From assembly GCA_003049485.1 (NCBI GenBank), contig PYST01000177.1:19350-83349 (forward strand): 64,000 bases of DNA, read 5' to 3'. The number at the start of each line of letters is the position of its first letter. Position 1 is the first letter of the stretch. The notes below the pieces were generated by a model, which saw only the letters and a list, made by a program, of their open reading frames with translations, searched no databases and had not been told where the DNA came from. This document shows, piece after piece, positions 47,101 through 56,870 of the stretch. Origin of the DNA: Ophioceras dolichostomum. Its lineage: Eukaryota; Ascomycota; Sordariomycetes; Magnaporthales; Ophioceraceae. Both the position numbers and the translations under genes were made by a program.

Positions 47101-50100
47101 TTGATGCGCTCGTCGGTAGCTTGGCAGAAGAAGAAGGCGGGACTGCTGCCTTCGGCCACGGACTTGTCCAGCTCGTCGATAATGCCGCAGAGGATCATCG
47201 TTTTTCCCTTGCCAGGACCTCCCCTGATCCAGAGTAGCCGACTCTGTTGACCGTGATGCCATTGCTGGAACTGGGGATTGTCGAGTATCCAGCGGTAAGC
47301 GTCTTTGAGGAGACCACCTTTGGTATCCTCAATCCGCTTCTTGTCAAGGCGGGAGTCGGTACATCCCATGGCCCGAAGACATTGCTTGTCTTCATCGGAA
47401 TGACCGATTTTGGACTGGACAGCCTGGAGAATTTTGCTGTAGAATTTCTTAGTCGTGTGTTGAAGCAGTATTGGGAAGACCTTTAACTTACCTAATGTTG
47501 GCATCTATCGTATCCAACCGAAATGCATGTATATCTTTCCCAGCATCTTTCCAAAACCCGTCGACAGCCGACTCGACTTCTTTGCTCACTTGGTCTGGAA
47601 CGCCAAATCCCTCTGACTCTTGCCTTGTTGCCGGTATGTCGGAGCCCTTCAGCTTGCTCTTCATCATCTGCATGCAGAGAGCGAAACACTTGGCGATGCC
47701 ATGAGAAAGATCCATTGTCATCTCATCTTGGCGAGTGAGAGGCTCGCCGGCATGTTTGTACAGCAGATCATGTGCCAGTGTGTTGTACATATTGTCTGCC
47801 ATGCTGACAACTTGAACCTCGAACATGATGCCGTCATATGGAAGCAGGGCGTCCGACTTGTCTTTTGGCAGCTCGACGCGGTGGATGTCGGCCACGTACG
47901 CACTAAACCATGATTCCTTCCAGTGCTTGTAGACTTTGCGATCTGGCCCAAAGATTCCTGGCTCTTTCCGTTCTGTGAAATCCGTCCGGACAACTTGTTT
48001 GGCCTTCTCGAGATCGTCGTGAAATGTGACCACGATCTTGAGCCCCGCGAGGTCGTGCATCTCCTCGAAGATCTGATTTAGTGATTCGAATCCCTGGGTC
48101 TTCTCTAGGTCTTTCTCGCGCCATTGAAGCGTCTTCTCGACAGAAGATGCTTTTTTGGCCCGGCCAATGACCTGGGCATCAATGTTCTCAGCGCGAAGGA
48201 CATTCTGAAGCAGCTTGGTCAAATCTGTCACCATATTATCGTAGTCGTCGATAAGGTTGGGCCATATCTTGTCAACGAACACTTTCCTCAGCTGCTCGCT
48301 TCTCCGGTGAGGATCCAGGCCGGCATCTAGTTGGTGCCGGTCGATGAGTCGGGCGCGTTTTGCAAGCAGCCGCTCACCTCGTGAAGGGCTACGCGTTATG
48401 CTGGCATCGGCAAACTCCTGTAGCGTCAGGTCAGGGCCGGTAAAGAGTGGCGTCAACTGCGGTGGCCAGACGACAGGGTGTTCCAGCTCCTCGGGCCCCT
48501 CAAAAAGATCCCCACCCGGCGATAGTTCACTGGACAGAGTCAATGGCACGTCTTCGTCGAGCGTGTCCCACACTCCGTTGCGCGTGCTTCCGTCAGTTGT
48601 GCTGTCACGATCTCCCTTCCAATTTTCTGAGGACAAGGACTGGTTAGGGCCACCGCCGTACTCGTCTTCAAGGTGGGAAAGGGATAGGAACGCCAGAGAC
48701 TCGAGATGTCGTGCGATGTGCTTCGCTAGCATGATGTAAGGCCTCTCTTGTATGCGGCTTTTGATGTTGTCGGGCACACAGTCGCAAAGGGGGCACGTGA
48801 ACGGCTCGCGCCTGGGGAACGTCTTGTTGCGTCTCAGCCTGCCCGGATGTAGCTCTCGGTCGCTGTGCTCCGTCTTGAAGTGCTCTGCGAAGAACTCTTG
48901 CTCTTCAAACTCTTTGACCTGGTCGGCGGGCTTTCCTTTGGAGCATAGGTGGCAGAACCACCTCGTCGTGTGGATCGTTTCCGCCCAGTCATTGTCGTGC
49001 CACTGCGTCATATGGTCCAACCAGTCATGCTCGCGTATGAAATATCGGATAGGGTCGCCGCAATCGTGGGACATGCACACGTAGGGCTCCAGGTCCCGCT
49101 TGACGTGTGATCTGTAGGCCGGGTGTAAGATTTTGGCACTCGGGAAGCTGGGAGAGGCTAAGGGCGAGAAAGCTGGAGCACGGCGTCGACATACCTCCAT
49201 TCCTCTAAGCTGCGCGATGGAAAAGGCTCGCTGCAGATTGTGCATGAGGGGGCAGTTCCGCCAGACAGCGATGCCTTTGGCATTGGGGGGTAGCAGATAT
49301 CATCAGTCAGGGCGGCGGTGCCTCTGCTGATAATGGACGAGGCCGGCTTGCTCTTGGGCTGGTTGAGGCGGAGAATGATGTCCGTGCCCAGGCGGGAAGG
49401 CAACGTGTCTATCGAGTCAGCCCCCTGGCTGCCGGCCCTTGGACCAGAGGCCTGTCGCGCTGGTCCCGGGGCAGCCGCTTTGGTAGGCTGCTCATCCTGT
49501 AGGGCGGCGTCTTCGTCGTTGCTGGCCCCTTGCTCGTTTCGATTATGGGCGAGCTTCTTGTTGTGGCGCTGCAGATATCTCAGCGACGTCCCACGTCTGC
49601 AGATGGAGGTGCTCAGTTGAATGCACAATCTAGTGGACGCGTTGGGAAAGCGATGGCGCAGCAGCGTGAGGCAAAACTCCTCCATCTGCGCGTCAGACGA
49701 GCCCGGACCATGAGCGCCGATCCGCCGGCGGCCGGAGCGTCTGATCCTCACGGCCTGGAGCATGAGGTGGTTTATGGCGCCCTCTATTGCCGGCAGGCCC
49801 GGCTCGAACTCATCGCACTGTTCCAGTGTCATCCAGATCTTTTCGTGATTGCGCTCATCATTATTACTGACGCTACATGCTGCCTTATTGGTCAGTGAGA
49901 TTCAGCGCCGGGGGCGGGGGAAAATGCAAAAGCACTCACCAATTTTCAGGTTCATTTGGATCATGCTCAGAGTCTCAAGCACCATCTGCCTGACGTCGTC
50001 GCGGAAGGCTAGGCGTGCGTCCAGGGACGCCATGGGCACGGCGAAGACGCCCAGGTAAGCAGCCCACTGGCCAAATCGTGCATGCTGGCCGTCGACCGCG

Positions 50101-50312
50101 AGCCTCTGTGGCTCCGTGATGCCCTTTTTGCCCTGGAGTCGATTAAACAGCTGGTGGCACAGCTCTGCATTGCTGTAGACCGGCCCACTCGAGCCCTGGG
50201 TTGGAACTGCCGGGACGGAGGGGTCGACGTCCATCGTTTCGAGTGAGAGCTTGCCGACGACGAAGGCGGAATGACTAGCTTCAGGAGGGCCGGTCAGAGG
50301 TCGGGTCGCCAT
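44133..50312 (-). CDS. NLR receptor: AcuF-type C2H2 zinc fingers, RelA/SpoT-like, NACHT, WD40
   Basis: Five exons on the minus strand: 50312-49940, 49879-49195, 49111-47492, 47436-45855 and 45797-44133. Introns are 60, 83, 55 and 57 bp with standard ends, and all phases agree (1974 residues). Residues 1-330 are helical, in the style of fungal AcuF-like zinc-finger proteins (FGQWAAYLGVFAVP). About 330-500 has repeated Cys/His pairs (LEPYVCMSHDCGDP, FCHLC, FTCPLCDC). Residues 628-818 look like a RelA/SpoT nucleotidyltransferase: GRAKKASSVEKTLQWREKD, MHDLAGLKIVV and FEVQVV with the E-x-Q pair. Residues 958-1150 are NACHT with P-loop GGPGKGKT (965-972) and Walker B CLIIDALDEC. From 1492 there are nine WD40 repeats. 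Family role: intracellular non-self sensor that oligomerises on ligand binding. The neighbours are a protease and a gasdermin-like gene, transcribed away and towards respectively. Confidence 0.88.
44451..45584 (-). repeat. Nine near-identical 126-bp WD40 repeats
   Basis: Each unit encodes 42 residues of the form LNQTLQGHTDSVxSVAFSGDGRLVASGSxDxTVKLWDAATG. The repeats are nearly identical at DNA level and differ mainly at a few surface positions after the His and around the SxD turn. The first (LRTLEGHESNVN) and the last (SVDETVKLWDAAMG) are the most divergent. Such high identity implies recent duplication or concerted evolution. Confidence 0.95.
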
Positions 50313-51038
50313 TGATGGTGGTCAGAAAATCGGCATCTGGCGGCCTTAACGAGCCGTGGGTTTGAGAGGTGCGAAAACGCTTATAACTTTCCAGCGGAAA
50401 TCAGGCTGGATCGGGTCAGTGTGGAGGTAGGAAGTTGGTGGCGACAAAAACCGTTAATGACGAGTTTGTTGAGTCCGAATGATTGCTGGCGGAGGACCAA
50501 CAGACACCCTGGACGGCAAACAGCCTGGAAAAGGCGCCCTCGAAACCGATCTGGATGCGCTTTTTTCGCTTCCTTAATTTTTCTTATGCTTCCTTTTTTC
50601 CTATCCCCCTTCTCTTCCTTCGGGATTTTGTCAGTGAGACTCGAGGAGGGGCTGTGTAGGAAGGCTTGCAGTGGGGTGAATGCCGTGCCAGATAAGCCGG
50701 GTGTCCAATCCAACCAGAGCTGAACCACCCACGACAGGTTGATATTTGTCGTGCGGGGTTGGGAGGTTACTGCGTGGCACTTCGTCATTGGTTCCTCCGG
50801 CGACGGCCGCCGTCTTCCTGAGACGGGCGAACCATGCGGTGGGTGGAAGTGGACTCGGCCGGGCTGGCAGGTAGGTGGACAGGATGGCAGCACTACAGCT
50901 GACTGATGATGTCTGAGCTGGACCTGCCCTTCGACGCCGACGCCGCTGCGTCAACCAACGGAACGCAACGCAGCTAACAGTCTGATCGGCACCTACGCAG
51001 ACGCCGTTTGTCCTTCCCCGGGTGCCCATTTTGGTGCC
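50313..51038. promoter_or_regulatory. Divergent promoter region shared by the NLR and S8 protease genes
   Basis: 726 bp between two outward-facing start codons. On the minus strand GTTATAAG (around 50390) is a TATA-like site about 80 bp before the NLR start. A pyrimidine-rich tract at about 50555-50625 (CTTCCTTTTTTCCTATCCCC) may be a transcription-start region. No ORF inside looks coding. Confidence 0.45.
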
Positions 51039-53813
51039 ATGAAGTTGTCGGAAGCGAAAACGCAGGCCGCAGCAGACGCGCATCGTTTCCTGACAGCCGT
51101 CCCTGCCTTGGTCGCCTCGATTCCGCCTCAGCTCCCGATCACCGACCGGGACGACGACTGGGGCCGTCGTGCCAACGAAGCACGTGTCCTCCGACTCGAG
51201 ACCCAGGAGCTGGCGCAATGCTTCACAAACGAATGCGCCGACTACGATCTCACCAGGGGCGAATTCGACAGGGCGGCTGATACGCTGCGACAGGTCTGCG
51301 ACACAATCGAGACATTGAGGCATACATTCGTCCTGGCCGCAGGCGAGAACACTGCTTTGACGCCATCGGAATCGAATCAGTATTTATCCAACACCGTTTC
51401 TCAAAGGCATCATGTTGCGAAGCTCCAACACTGTAATAACACGCTGAGGGATGTCTTCGAGGAGCTGTTGAACGGCCCAGAACAGCCGGTGACGGACATC
51501 TTCCAGAGCTCCGCGCAGCCCAAGAGAAGCGCGGCCATCACTCCAGACGACAGGGAGCTGCGACGGTGCGACAGAGTCCGGGACAGCGCCCGTGCCCTTA
51601 CACACCTGGTCACGTCGGCGGTCCAACCCTGCCAGCCGCCGCATACGGCGATGCTCCACCTGTCGGGCTTTTGCGACGACGACGAGGAGGACGAGGAAAG
51701 GCACGAAATAAACACCATCGTGTCCCTGTGCGATGGAAGAAGCGAGGAGCTTCGCTGGCATCACGTCCAGTGGCTTGGCGTAACAGCCGCGGAGGGAGAA
51801 CAACAGTTGGAATACAATAAGAGCCTCTGCAGGGACTTGAAAGAGTTTCGCAAAAATAAGACGCGCCTTCGCGTCCAGCTTGGGCGCGATAGATCCTGGC
51901 GTCACGGCGAAAATCTAAGCTCCTGCCGTTCGATCCTAAACGCAACAAAGCCGGAGAAATCCCTCTACGAGGTTTTGTTCCCACACCTCGAAAAGACGCA
52001 GGCTGAAGCCGGGAAGGAGCCGCCCATCGAGCTTTACAAAAAGGACAGGATGCAGCTCGCCGACGTTATGGCCCGGTCACTACTACGCCTCCTTGGTAGC
52101 CCGTTACTGCAATGCCCCTGGAGGTCAAACGCGATCTTCATCATACTCACCGGCGACGGCGACGGTGGTGGCGGCAGTGGCACACCGGCACTGACGAAGC
52201 TCAAGCTGTACACGCCCTGCCAGCTGACCATGGATGCCATCCAACCGGGGCCGCCGGGTCAGTTATGGCGCCCAAAGGCCTTCGTACTCCACTTTGGCGT
52301 CATTCTCTGGCAGCTATTCTATGGCCAGGAGGTCGAGGTCACGGCCCATGACAGGGGCGAAAACGACTCCGGCTCCGACTCTGAGGAAGAAGACGAAGAC
52401 GAAGACAAGGATGCGCACGCAAAGACGAAGGAGGAACGGGCGCTCTACCTCGCGCTGAGCCGTCATGAATCAGAAATGAAGAAGCTGTGCTATGACGTAG
52501 GCAGCCTCGCGATCATTCAGTCTTGTTTGGACCTCTGCGGACCGTCGATGAAGGAGGACGAAAAGTCGTTTAGGGTGAACATGTACCAAAGGATGGTGAA
52601 GCCGCTCTCCCTGGCCGCCAACCCGCAGGGACATAAACCACCCCTAGAACCGAGCCGGGCTGCCACTCCTCTGCTCAAGCCGATCATCGGTATCGCCCCG
52701 CCATCTCCACCGCCCCCATCGTACGAATCGCCCATACGTCCTACCCTACCAGCCTCCTTCCTTGCTACCGAAGGCACCAGGAGTACGGCTACCCTAAAAG
52801 TCACCAACAGCGCCTCCTGGATGACGAAATTTGACGATATCAAAAAATACATCGACGGACTGCACGGCCGGACTACCCCAGAGCCGGTCCGAGTCGCGAT
52901 CCTAGACACCGGATGCGACATCAAACACCAATTCTTCGTAATGGAAGGCGCGAAGAAAGTACCTGGTCTCGAAAAGCACTGGCTCGACCTGGTGGACAAA
53001 CGGCCGGAGCCCGTCGATGAGGACCACAGCAAACATGGTACAGCTCTCGCCATGCTCCTCGTCCGCCTGCTCCCCAAGAACTCGGAGCTCCACGTGATAC
53101 GCGTCGCTCGAAATAGCGGCAGCGCTGACACAGGTAAGGCTGACAGAGATCTCACGGAGGCAAATTTCAAGAAAGCGGTCGCGATTGCGATCCGCCTTGC
53201 GGTCGAGGAGCGTAAGGCAGGCCTCGTTTCCATGTCGTTCGGCTTCGACGTGGAGGTCTCAGACATCAAGGACGCCATCAGCGCCGTTGGGGACCGCGCA
53301 GTCTTCTTCGCCGCCGCGAACAACCACGGCATGAATCAGGACGAGATGTTCCCCGCCTTCGCCGAGACCGTCATCTCGGTCCGGGGCACCGAGCCGAGCG
53401 GCCAGTTCCACTCATTTTACAACCCCAGCCCCAAGCTCCACAAAGCCGATGCGAGGCTGTACGGCACCCTCGGTTGCGATGTGGAGTGCGGTGGGATGAA
53501 GGGTGGCCTCGCCAAGTCGGGGTGTTCCGTCGCCACGCCCATAATGGTGGCCATTGCGGCCACTCTCATCTCCTTCGTGGACTCGTACTGCAGCCAGCAG
53601 CCCCAGCAGCTGAGATCTCTCGACAGGCAGAGAATCCGCACTACGCGGGGCGTTCTGGCCGCCTTCCGCGAATTGACCAAGAACCAGGGGACGGCCGAGC
53701 GCCTTTACGTGGCGCCGTGGCATCTGTTCCATAACCTTCACCACCAACATAGTTTAGACGACGCCAAAAGCCGTATTCAGGGGGCCTTGGCTACGTTACC
53801 TAGAATAGAGTAG
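51039..53813 (+). CDS. Subtilisin-like (S8) serine protease with N-terminal DUF7580-like region
   Basis: Single exon, 924 residues, no signal peptide, so probably cytoplasmic. The first 540 residues are helical and resemble the degenerate kinase-like DUF7580 region of fungal proteins (KAFVLHFGVILWQLFYGQE, then a helical end MYQRMVKPLSL). Two acidic stretches occur at 213-222 and 444-458. After a Pro-rich hinge (552-570) the S8 domain starts. Catalytic residues look intact: Asp623 in VAILDTGCD, His666 in DHSKHGTALAML, an Asn in AAANNHG (761-762) and Ser830 in KSGCSVATPIMVA. By family knowledge, cytoplasmic S8 domains in fungi act as NLR-linked effector proteases. HET-Q2 of Podospora is one, and it cleaves the gasdermin HET-Q1. 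The head-to-head NLR and tail-to-tail gasdermin-like gene fit that role. Confidence 0.88.
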   Translation: MKLSEAKTQAAADAHRFLTAVPALVASIPPQLPITDRDDDWGRRANEARVLRLETQELAQCFTNECADYDLTRGEFDRAADTLRQVCDTIETLRHTFVLAAGENTALTPSESNQYLSNTVSQRHHVAKLQHCNNTLRDVFEELLNGPEQPVTDIFQSSAQPKRSAAITPDDRELRRCDRVRDSARALTHLVTSAVQPCQPPHTAMLHLSGFCDDDEEDEERHEINTIVSLCDGRSEELRWHHVQWLGVTAAEGEQQLEYNKSLCRDLKEFRKNKTRLRVQLGRDRSWRHGENLSSCRSILNATKPEKSLYEVLFPHLEKTQAEAGKEPPIELYKKDRMQLADVMARSLLRLLGSPLLQCPWRSNAIFIILTGDGDGGGGSGTPALTKLKLYTPCQLTMDAIQPGPPGQLWRPKAFVLHFGVILWQLFYGQEVEVTAHDRGENDSGSDSEEEDEDEDKDAHAKTKEERALYLALSRHESEMKKLCYDVGSLAIIQSCLDLCGPSMKEDEKSFRVNMYQRMVKPLSLAANPQGHKPPLEPSRAATPLLKPIIGIAPPSPPPPSYESPIRPTLPASFLATEGTRSTATLKVTNSASWMTKFDDIKKYIDGLHGRTTPEPVRVAILDTGCDIKHQFFVMEGAKKVPGLEKHWLDLVDKRPEPVDEDHSKHGTALAMLLVRLLPKNSELHVIRVARNSGSADTGKADRDLTEANFKKAVAIAIRLAVEERKAGLVSMSFGFDVEVSDIKDAISAVGDRAVFFAAANNHGMNQDEMFPAFAETVISVRGTEPSGQFHSFYNPSPKLHKADARLYGTLGCDVECGGMKGGLAKSGCSVATPIMVAIAATLISFVDSYCSQQPQQLRSLDRQRIRTTRGVLAAFRELTKNQGTAERLYVAPWHLFHNLHHQHSLDDAKSRIQGALATLPRIE

Positions 53814-53873
53814 TCTAGGACGATAATAATACACTCTAGCCTCTTTTCCCCCGTCGTCTTCCCCCTACTCCCC

Positions 53874-53897
53874 CCCCTCTCTCTCTCTCTCTCTCTC
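53874..53897. repeat. (CT)n microsatellite between convergent genes
   Basis: A run of about eleven CT units in the 111-bp interval separating the stop codons of the protease and the gasdermin-like gene. Confidence 0.85.
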
Positions 53898-53924
53898 GCG
53901 TAGCATCTCGTAGGGCACACCGGA

Positions 53925-54954
53925 TCAACTGTATATAACGCGCACACCCAGCAAATCAATAACGGTAGCGTTCTCCAGGTCATCTATGTCCTCTTGGTCG
54001 ATAACTGCCAGCTCGCCCTCAACTGCCTCGTCAAGAATCTGCTCCTCTTCGTCTTCATCGGTCAGGAAGGCCTGGCGACAATGGTACTCCTTAGTCTCGA
54101 ATCTGATTAATGAATAGGGGTTCTGGTCAGCCGTAACACTAGATTTAAACAGTCTTTTCAGTCTGGTTTTGCTATTGTAAAGGGCTAAGGTTAAACAAGG
54201 CCTATGAAAATTGAAAGAAATAGATAAGGGAGGGAGGTGAACGGAGGTGCAGGGAGAGAATGGGGGAGGATAGGCCAGGTGCCTGTACCCCTTCCGTAAC
54301 AAACCTCATCTTCTTACCCCACCCCTTAGGCTTGATCTTCAACAACTCGTACGCGAAGACGATGTCACCGACGGCTTCAAACCCGGTCGTCACGTTCCGC
54401 TCGCGCGAAGCCTCAACGCTTCCACCAACCAATGCCTCGGGCGCAACTTCCCCACCCAACCGGACTGACCCACCGTTCCGCGCGCCATCCTGGCTCTCTA
54501 GCGCAAACCCCCTAGCGATCTTGATGCCCGAGACCATATACACCGGCTTGCGGAGCGGGCTATCGGTCCGCATCAAGTAGCGTATGCTAGGCTCGTTGCA
54601 CAGCGCCTGGAGCTCGCTGGGCGTGGGGTCGCGTTTTAAGTAAATCGTCTCCAGCTCTCGCATGGTGAAGCTGCCCGTGCGCAGGCGTTTGCGTGAGACA
54701 GACGTGTTGAGCTGGATCTTCTCCAAGAACTTACTCCAGACGCTGAGCGTGACGCGGTTAGCCGTCTCGACCGACAGACACCAGTTTACCTGCTTGGACG
54801 AGTCGGTCTCGGGTGTCTCGTGCAAGCCTTCCATCGGCAGCGGGCGGTGCGGCTGCAGCGGGTCGACGACGATATTGCCGATCGCGATGCGACCGCTGGG
54901 TGGGAATTGCCAGTTTGGAGCGAGGAAGAAGGTTGGGGTTATTGCGGCGCTCAT
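53925..54954 (-). CDS. Gasdermin-like pore-forming cell-death protein (HET-Q1/RCD-1 type), putative
   Basis: Two exons on the minus strand, 54954-54305 and 54102-53925, joined across a 202-bp intron (GTTTGT...ATCAG), give 275 residues. Near the N-terminus is FFLAPNWQFPPSGRIAIGNI, and a central region has KPVYMVSGIKIARGFALE. A Gly/Ser-rich hairpin-like segment follows, then DIVFAYELLKIKPKGW, consistent with an alternating beta-sheet pore domain. The last 45 residues after about 230 are strongly acidic, like a short inhibitory tail. Length and layout match fungal gasdermins, which lose a roughly 5-kDa C-terminal piece to a protease. The adjacent S8 protease gene supports this. Assignment is from pattern and context, not from a search. 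It could instead be a related uncharacterised family. Confidence 0.65.
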
Positions 54955-55425
54955 TTTTTGTTGACTGAATCTTTTGGGCGCAAAAGATCGAAGCTTGGCA
55001 GCAGCAGCAGCGGCGACGCGAGTCCAGCATTCAGTCGTCGGATAGAGACCGGAGGCGCCGGGGGCAACAGGCTGACTATGGTTCTTTTGAACATAGGTGG
55101 TTAATGAGCAAGTAACGAGGCAAATTGGGCAACGGGAAACTCGGTAAAAATGATGCGAATATACACAAACCTATTTTTTTTTGTTTCGTTTCCCTCGTGT
55201 GGCCTTTGGCCGATGTCACGAGTGACTCTGACGAAGGGGATCCAGAGTATTACGCTAACTTAGCCACGGCTCAGGTAGAAGCCGCCCTGGTGAGCGTTTC
55301 TGGGTCCGGGTGGAGGAGTGGCAGCGGCAGAAATAAATAAGAGAATTGCTCTTGGGGCCTTAAAACCCCACTTTTAATCGGGTATTAGTTACGCAGCGAG
55401 GTTCATAGAAGTACCACACAAAAAC

Positions 55426-55705
55426 TGTTGATTGTGTTGACTGATGATAACCAATCATCAGAGTTGTTGACCGCAAAGCCTCGAGTGACCACGAGGCTCT
55501 GGCCAAGTCACAACGTCAACGACTACGTTAACGATTGCCTCAGTAACGTCATCGACCTTCCACCTCTCTCTGTACTTAAGGAGAGGGACTCTCCCTCTGT
55601 CTCTTCCATAGAACCTAGCTTAGAACATATGAAGAATTGAACCTGCTTTGGCAACCTCTCTCATATCGCACGCGTGCAACCGCTTTCTACCTGGGCCTTC
55701 CAACA
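55426..55705 (+). mobile_element. Solo LTR (copy 3, plus orientation)
   Basis: 280 bp, starting TGTTGATTGTGTTGACTGAT and ending CCTTCCAACA. It is very similar to the copy at 40121 apart from a 15-bp shorter CAACGACTACGT stretch. Flanks AAAAC and CCGAC do not match, so no target duplication is visible. Confidence 0.8.
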
Positions 55706-55730
55706 CCGACACTTGTCTTCTGCCCATGAG

Positions 55731-55964
55731 ATGTCCCATACAGCCCAGGGTTATATTGTAGAAAAAATGCGGCGGCGGAATACAGCAGCTGGGCGCCATC
55801 CCCTCTTTGTTTTGGCTCTCCTCTTGCTCATATGTGTCACTTTGAAAATAACCAGCTTCGAGTTGATGGCCGTGGCTGCGGCCTATTCCGCCGTACTTCC
55901 TGCAATCATTGCGAACGTTGCGAATAAGAGCGAGGCTGGAGCTTGGCTAGGAAATTGCGAGTGA
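55731..55964 (+). CDS. Short hypothetical ORF with one hydrophobic segment
   Basis: 77 codons beginning 25 bp after the LTR end, MSHTAQGYIVEKMRRRN, with a hydrophobic stretch LFVLALLLLICVTLKI and a second moderately hydrophobic one. This could be a membrane-anchored small protein or a fragment of a decayed gene. No family is recognised, and no promoter or partner exon is seen. Confidence 0.2.
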   Translation: MSHTAQGYIVEKMRRRNTAAGRHPLFVLALLLLICVTLKITSFELMAVAAAYSAVLPAIIANVANKSEAGAWLGNCE

Positions 55965-56810
55965 TGGGTAACGAAGGACGAAGGGTGTGGGAGAAGCGGG
56001 GCGTGACGACCCAGCTCTTGGCGCAGCGGCTGAAGTCGCCGCATTCTGAGAGCCGAGAGCCTCTATATTTGCTAGGGGTGCGAGGTCCAGTAAACGCAGT
56101 CGCTGTTATGGTGCGGTGGGCCCCTCCACGGCCACCACCGCCTTCCAGTCTAGATGGGCGACAAACCTCGCGATAGCCAGAGTCAGCCACGCTCGCAGGG
56201 CCAACACGCAAGACGATGGCAATCAGGTGTGACGACCCTGTTACAGACTATGCGCCGGGCCGCCCCGACGGCCACTGGATGCCCGCGGTGCGATGTGTGG
56301 TCCTAAGCCCGCGAACAGGCCGGGAGGAGAGAGGCGAAGCAACCGGATGCATGGAGGATTGCCTTTTCGGGCCTGGACATTCCATTGCTACTGTCGTTTT
56401 CGGCCTGTTGTTCCTGTTCCCGTGGCCCTTCAACCCACCACATACGAACATGTTGAGGCCATGCCGCATGGGCGACACGCCGAAAGCTGCCAACGGCCGA
56501 CCGGTGACTATTCTCGGTTTCAACGGTAGGGCAGCTCCGCGGTCCAGCATCGCAATCACAAACGCAGATTGTTTTGGTCTGTGCTGTGTTTGGGTCGCAT
56601 GCGGTTAAAAAATGCGCAACGGCGGAGACGGCCTCAACAGCCAAACTGCTACGGCGACGGCTGCGTGTAGGCAGCTGGGCAACAGGAACGTGCCCGCCCC
56701 GAACTGAGGTTGTCACTCTCTTCTCAGATTAAGGTGTACGCCCAGAAATGAGGTTGTCCCCAGCTTCTCCACCCCCATCGAGTCGCCGGCAAACATATCC
56801 AGCAGACCAG

Positions 56811-56870
56811 TACGCCGATCCTGAGGTCGCGACATTCGGTCAACCTCCGCAGGATCCAGGATGTTCCTTC
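56811..56870 (+). pseudogene. Duplicated fragment of the NO VEIN-like gene
   Basis: The sequence around CTGAGGTCGCGACATTCGG encodes ILRSRHSVNLRRIQDV. It aligns with 59065-59115 of the downstream pseudogene, which encodes ILRSRHSTSLRRIQDV. Similarity stops on both sides. This is a remnant of a second copy or of a local duplication. Confidence 0.6.

Noticed and set aside
45798..49245. Separate genes for the RelA/SpoT, NACHT and WD40 parts
   Set aside because: Donor, branch and acceptor signals with matching phases join all parts, and each apparent stop lies inside a 55-83 bp intron.
54202..54954. Gasdermin-like gene as a single 250-codon exon
   Set aside because: The last 34 codons are hydrophobic/Ser-Pro filler. 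Splicing at 54304/54103 gives a phase-correct acidic tail that fits the family layout better.
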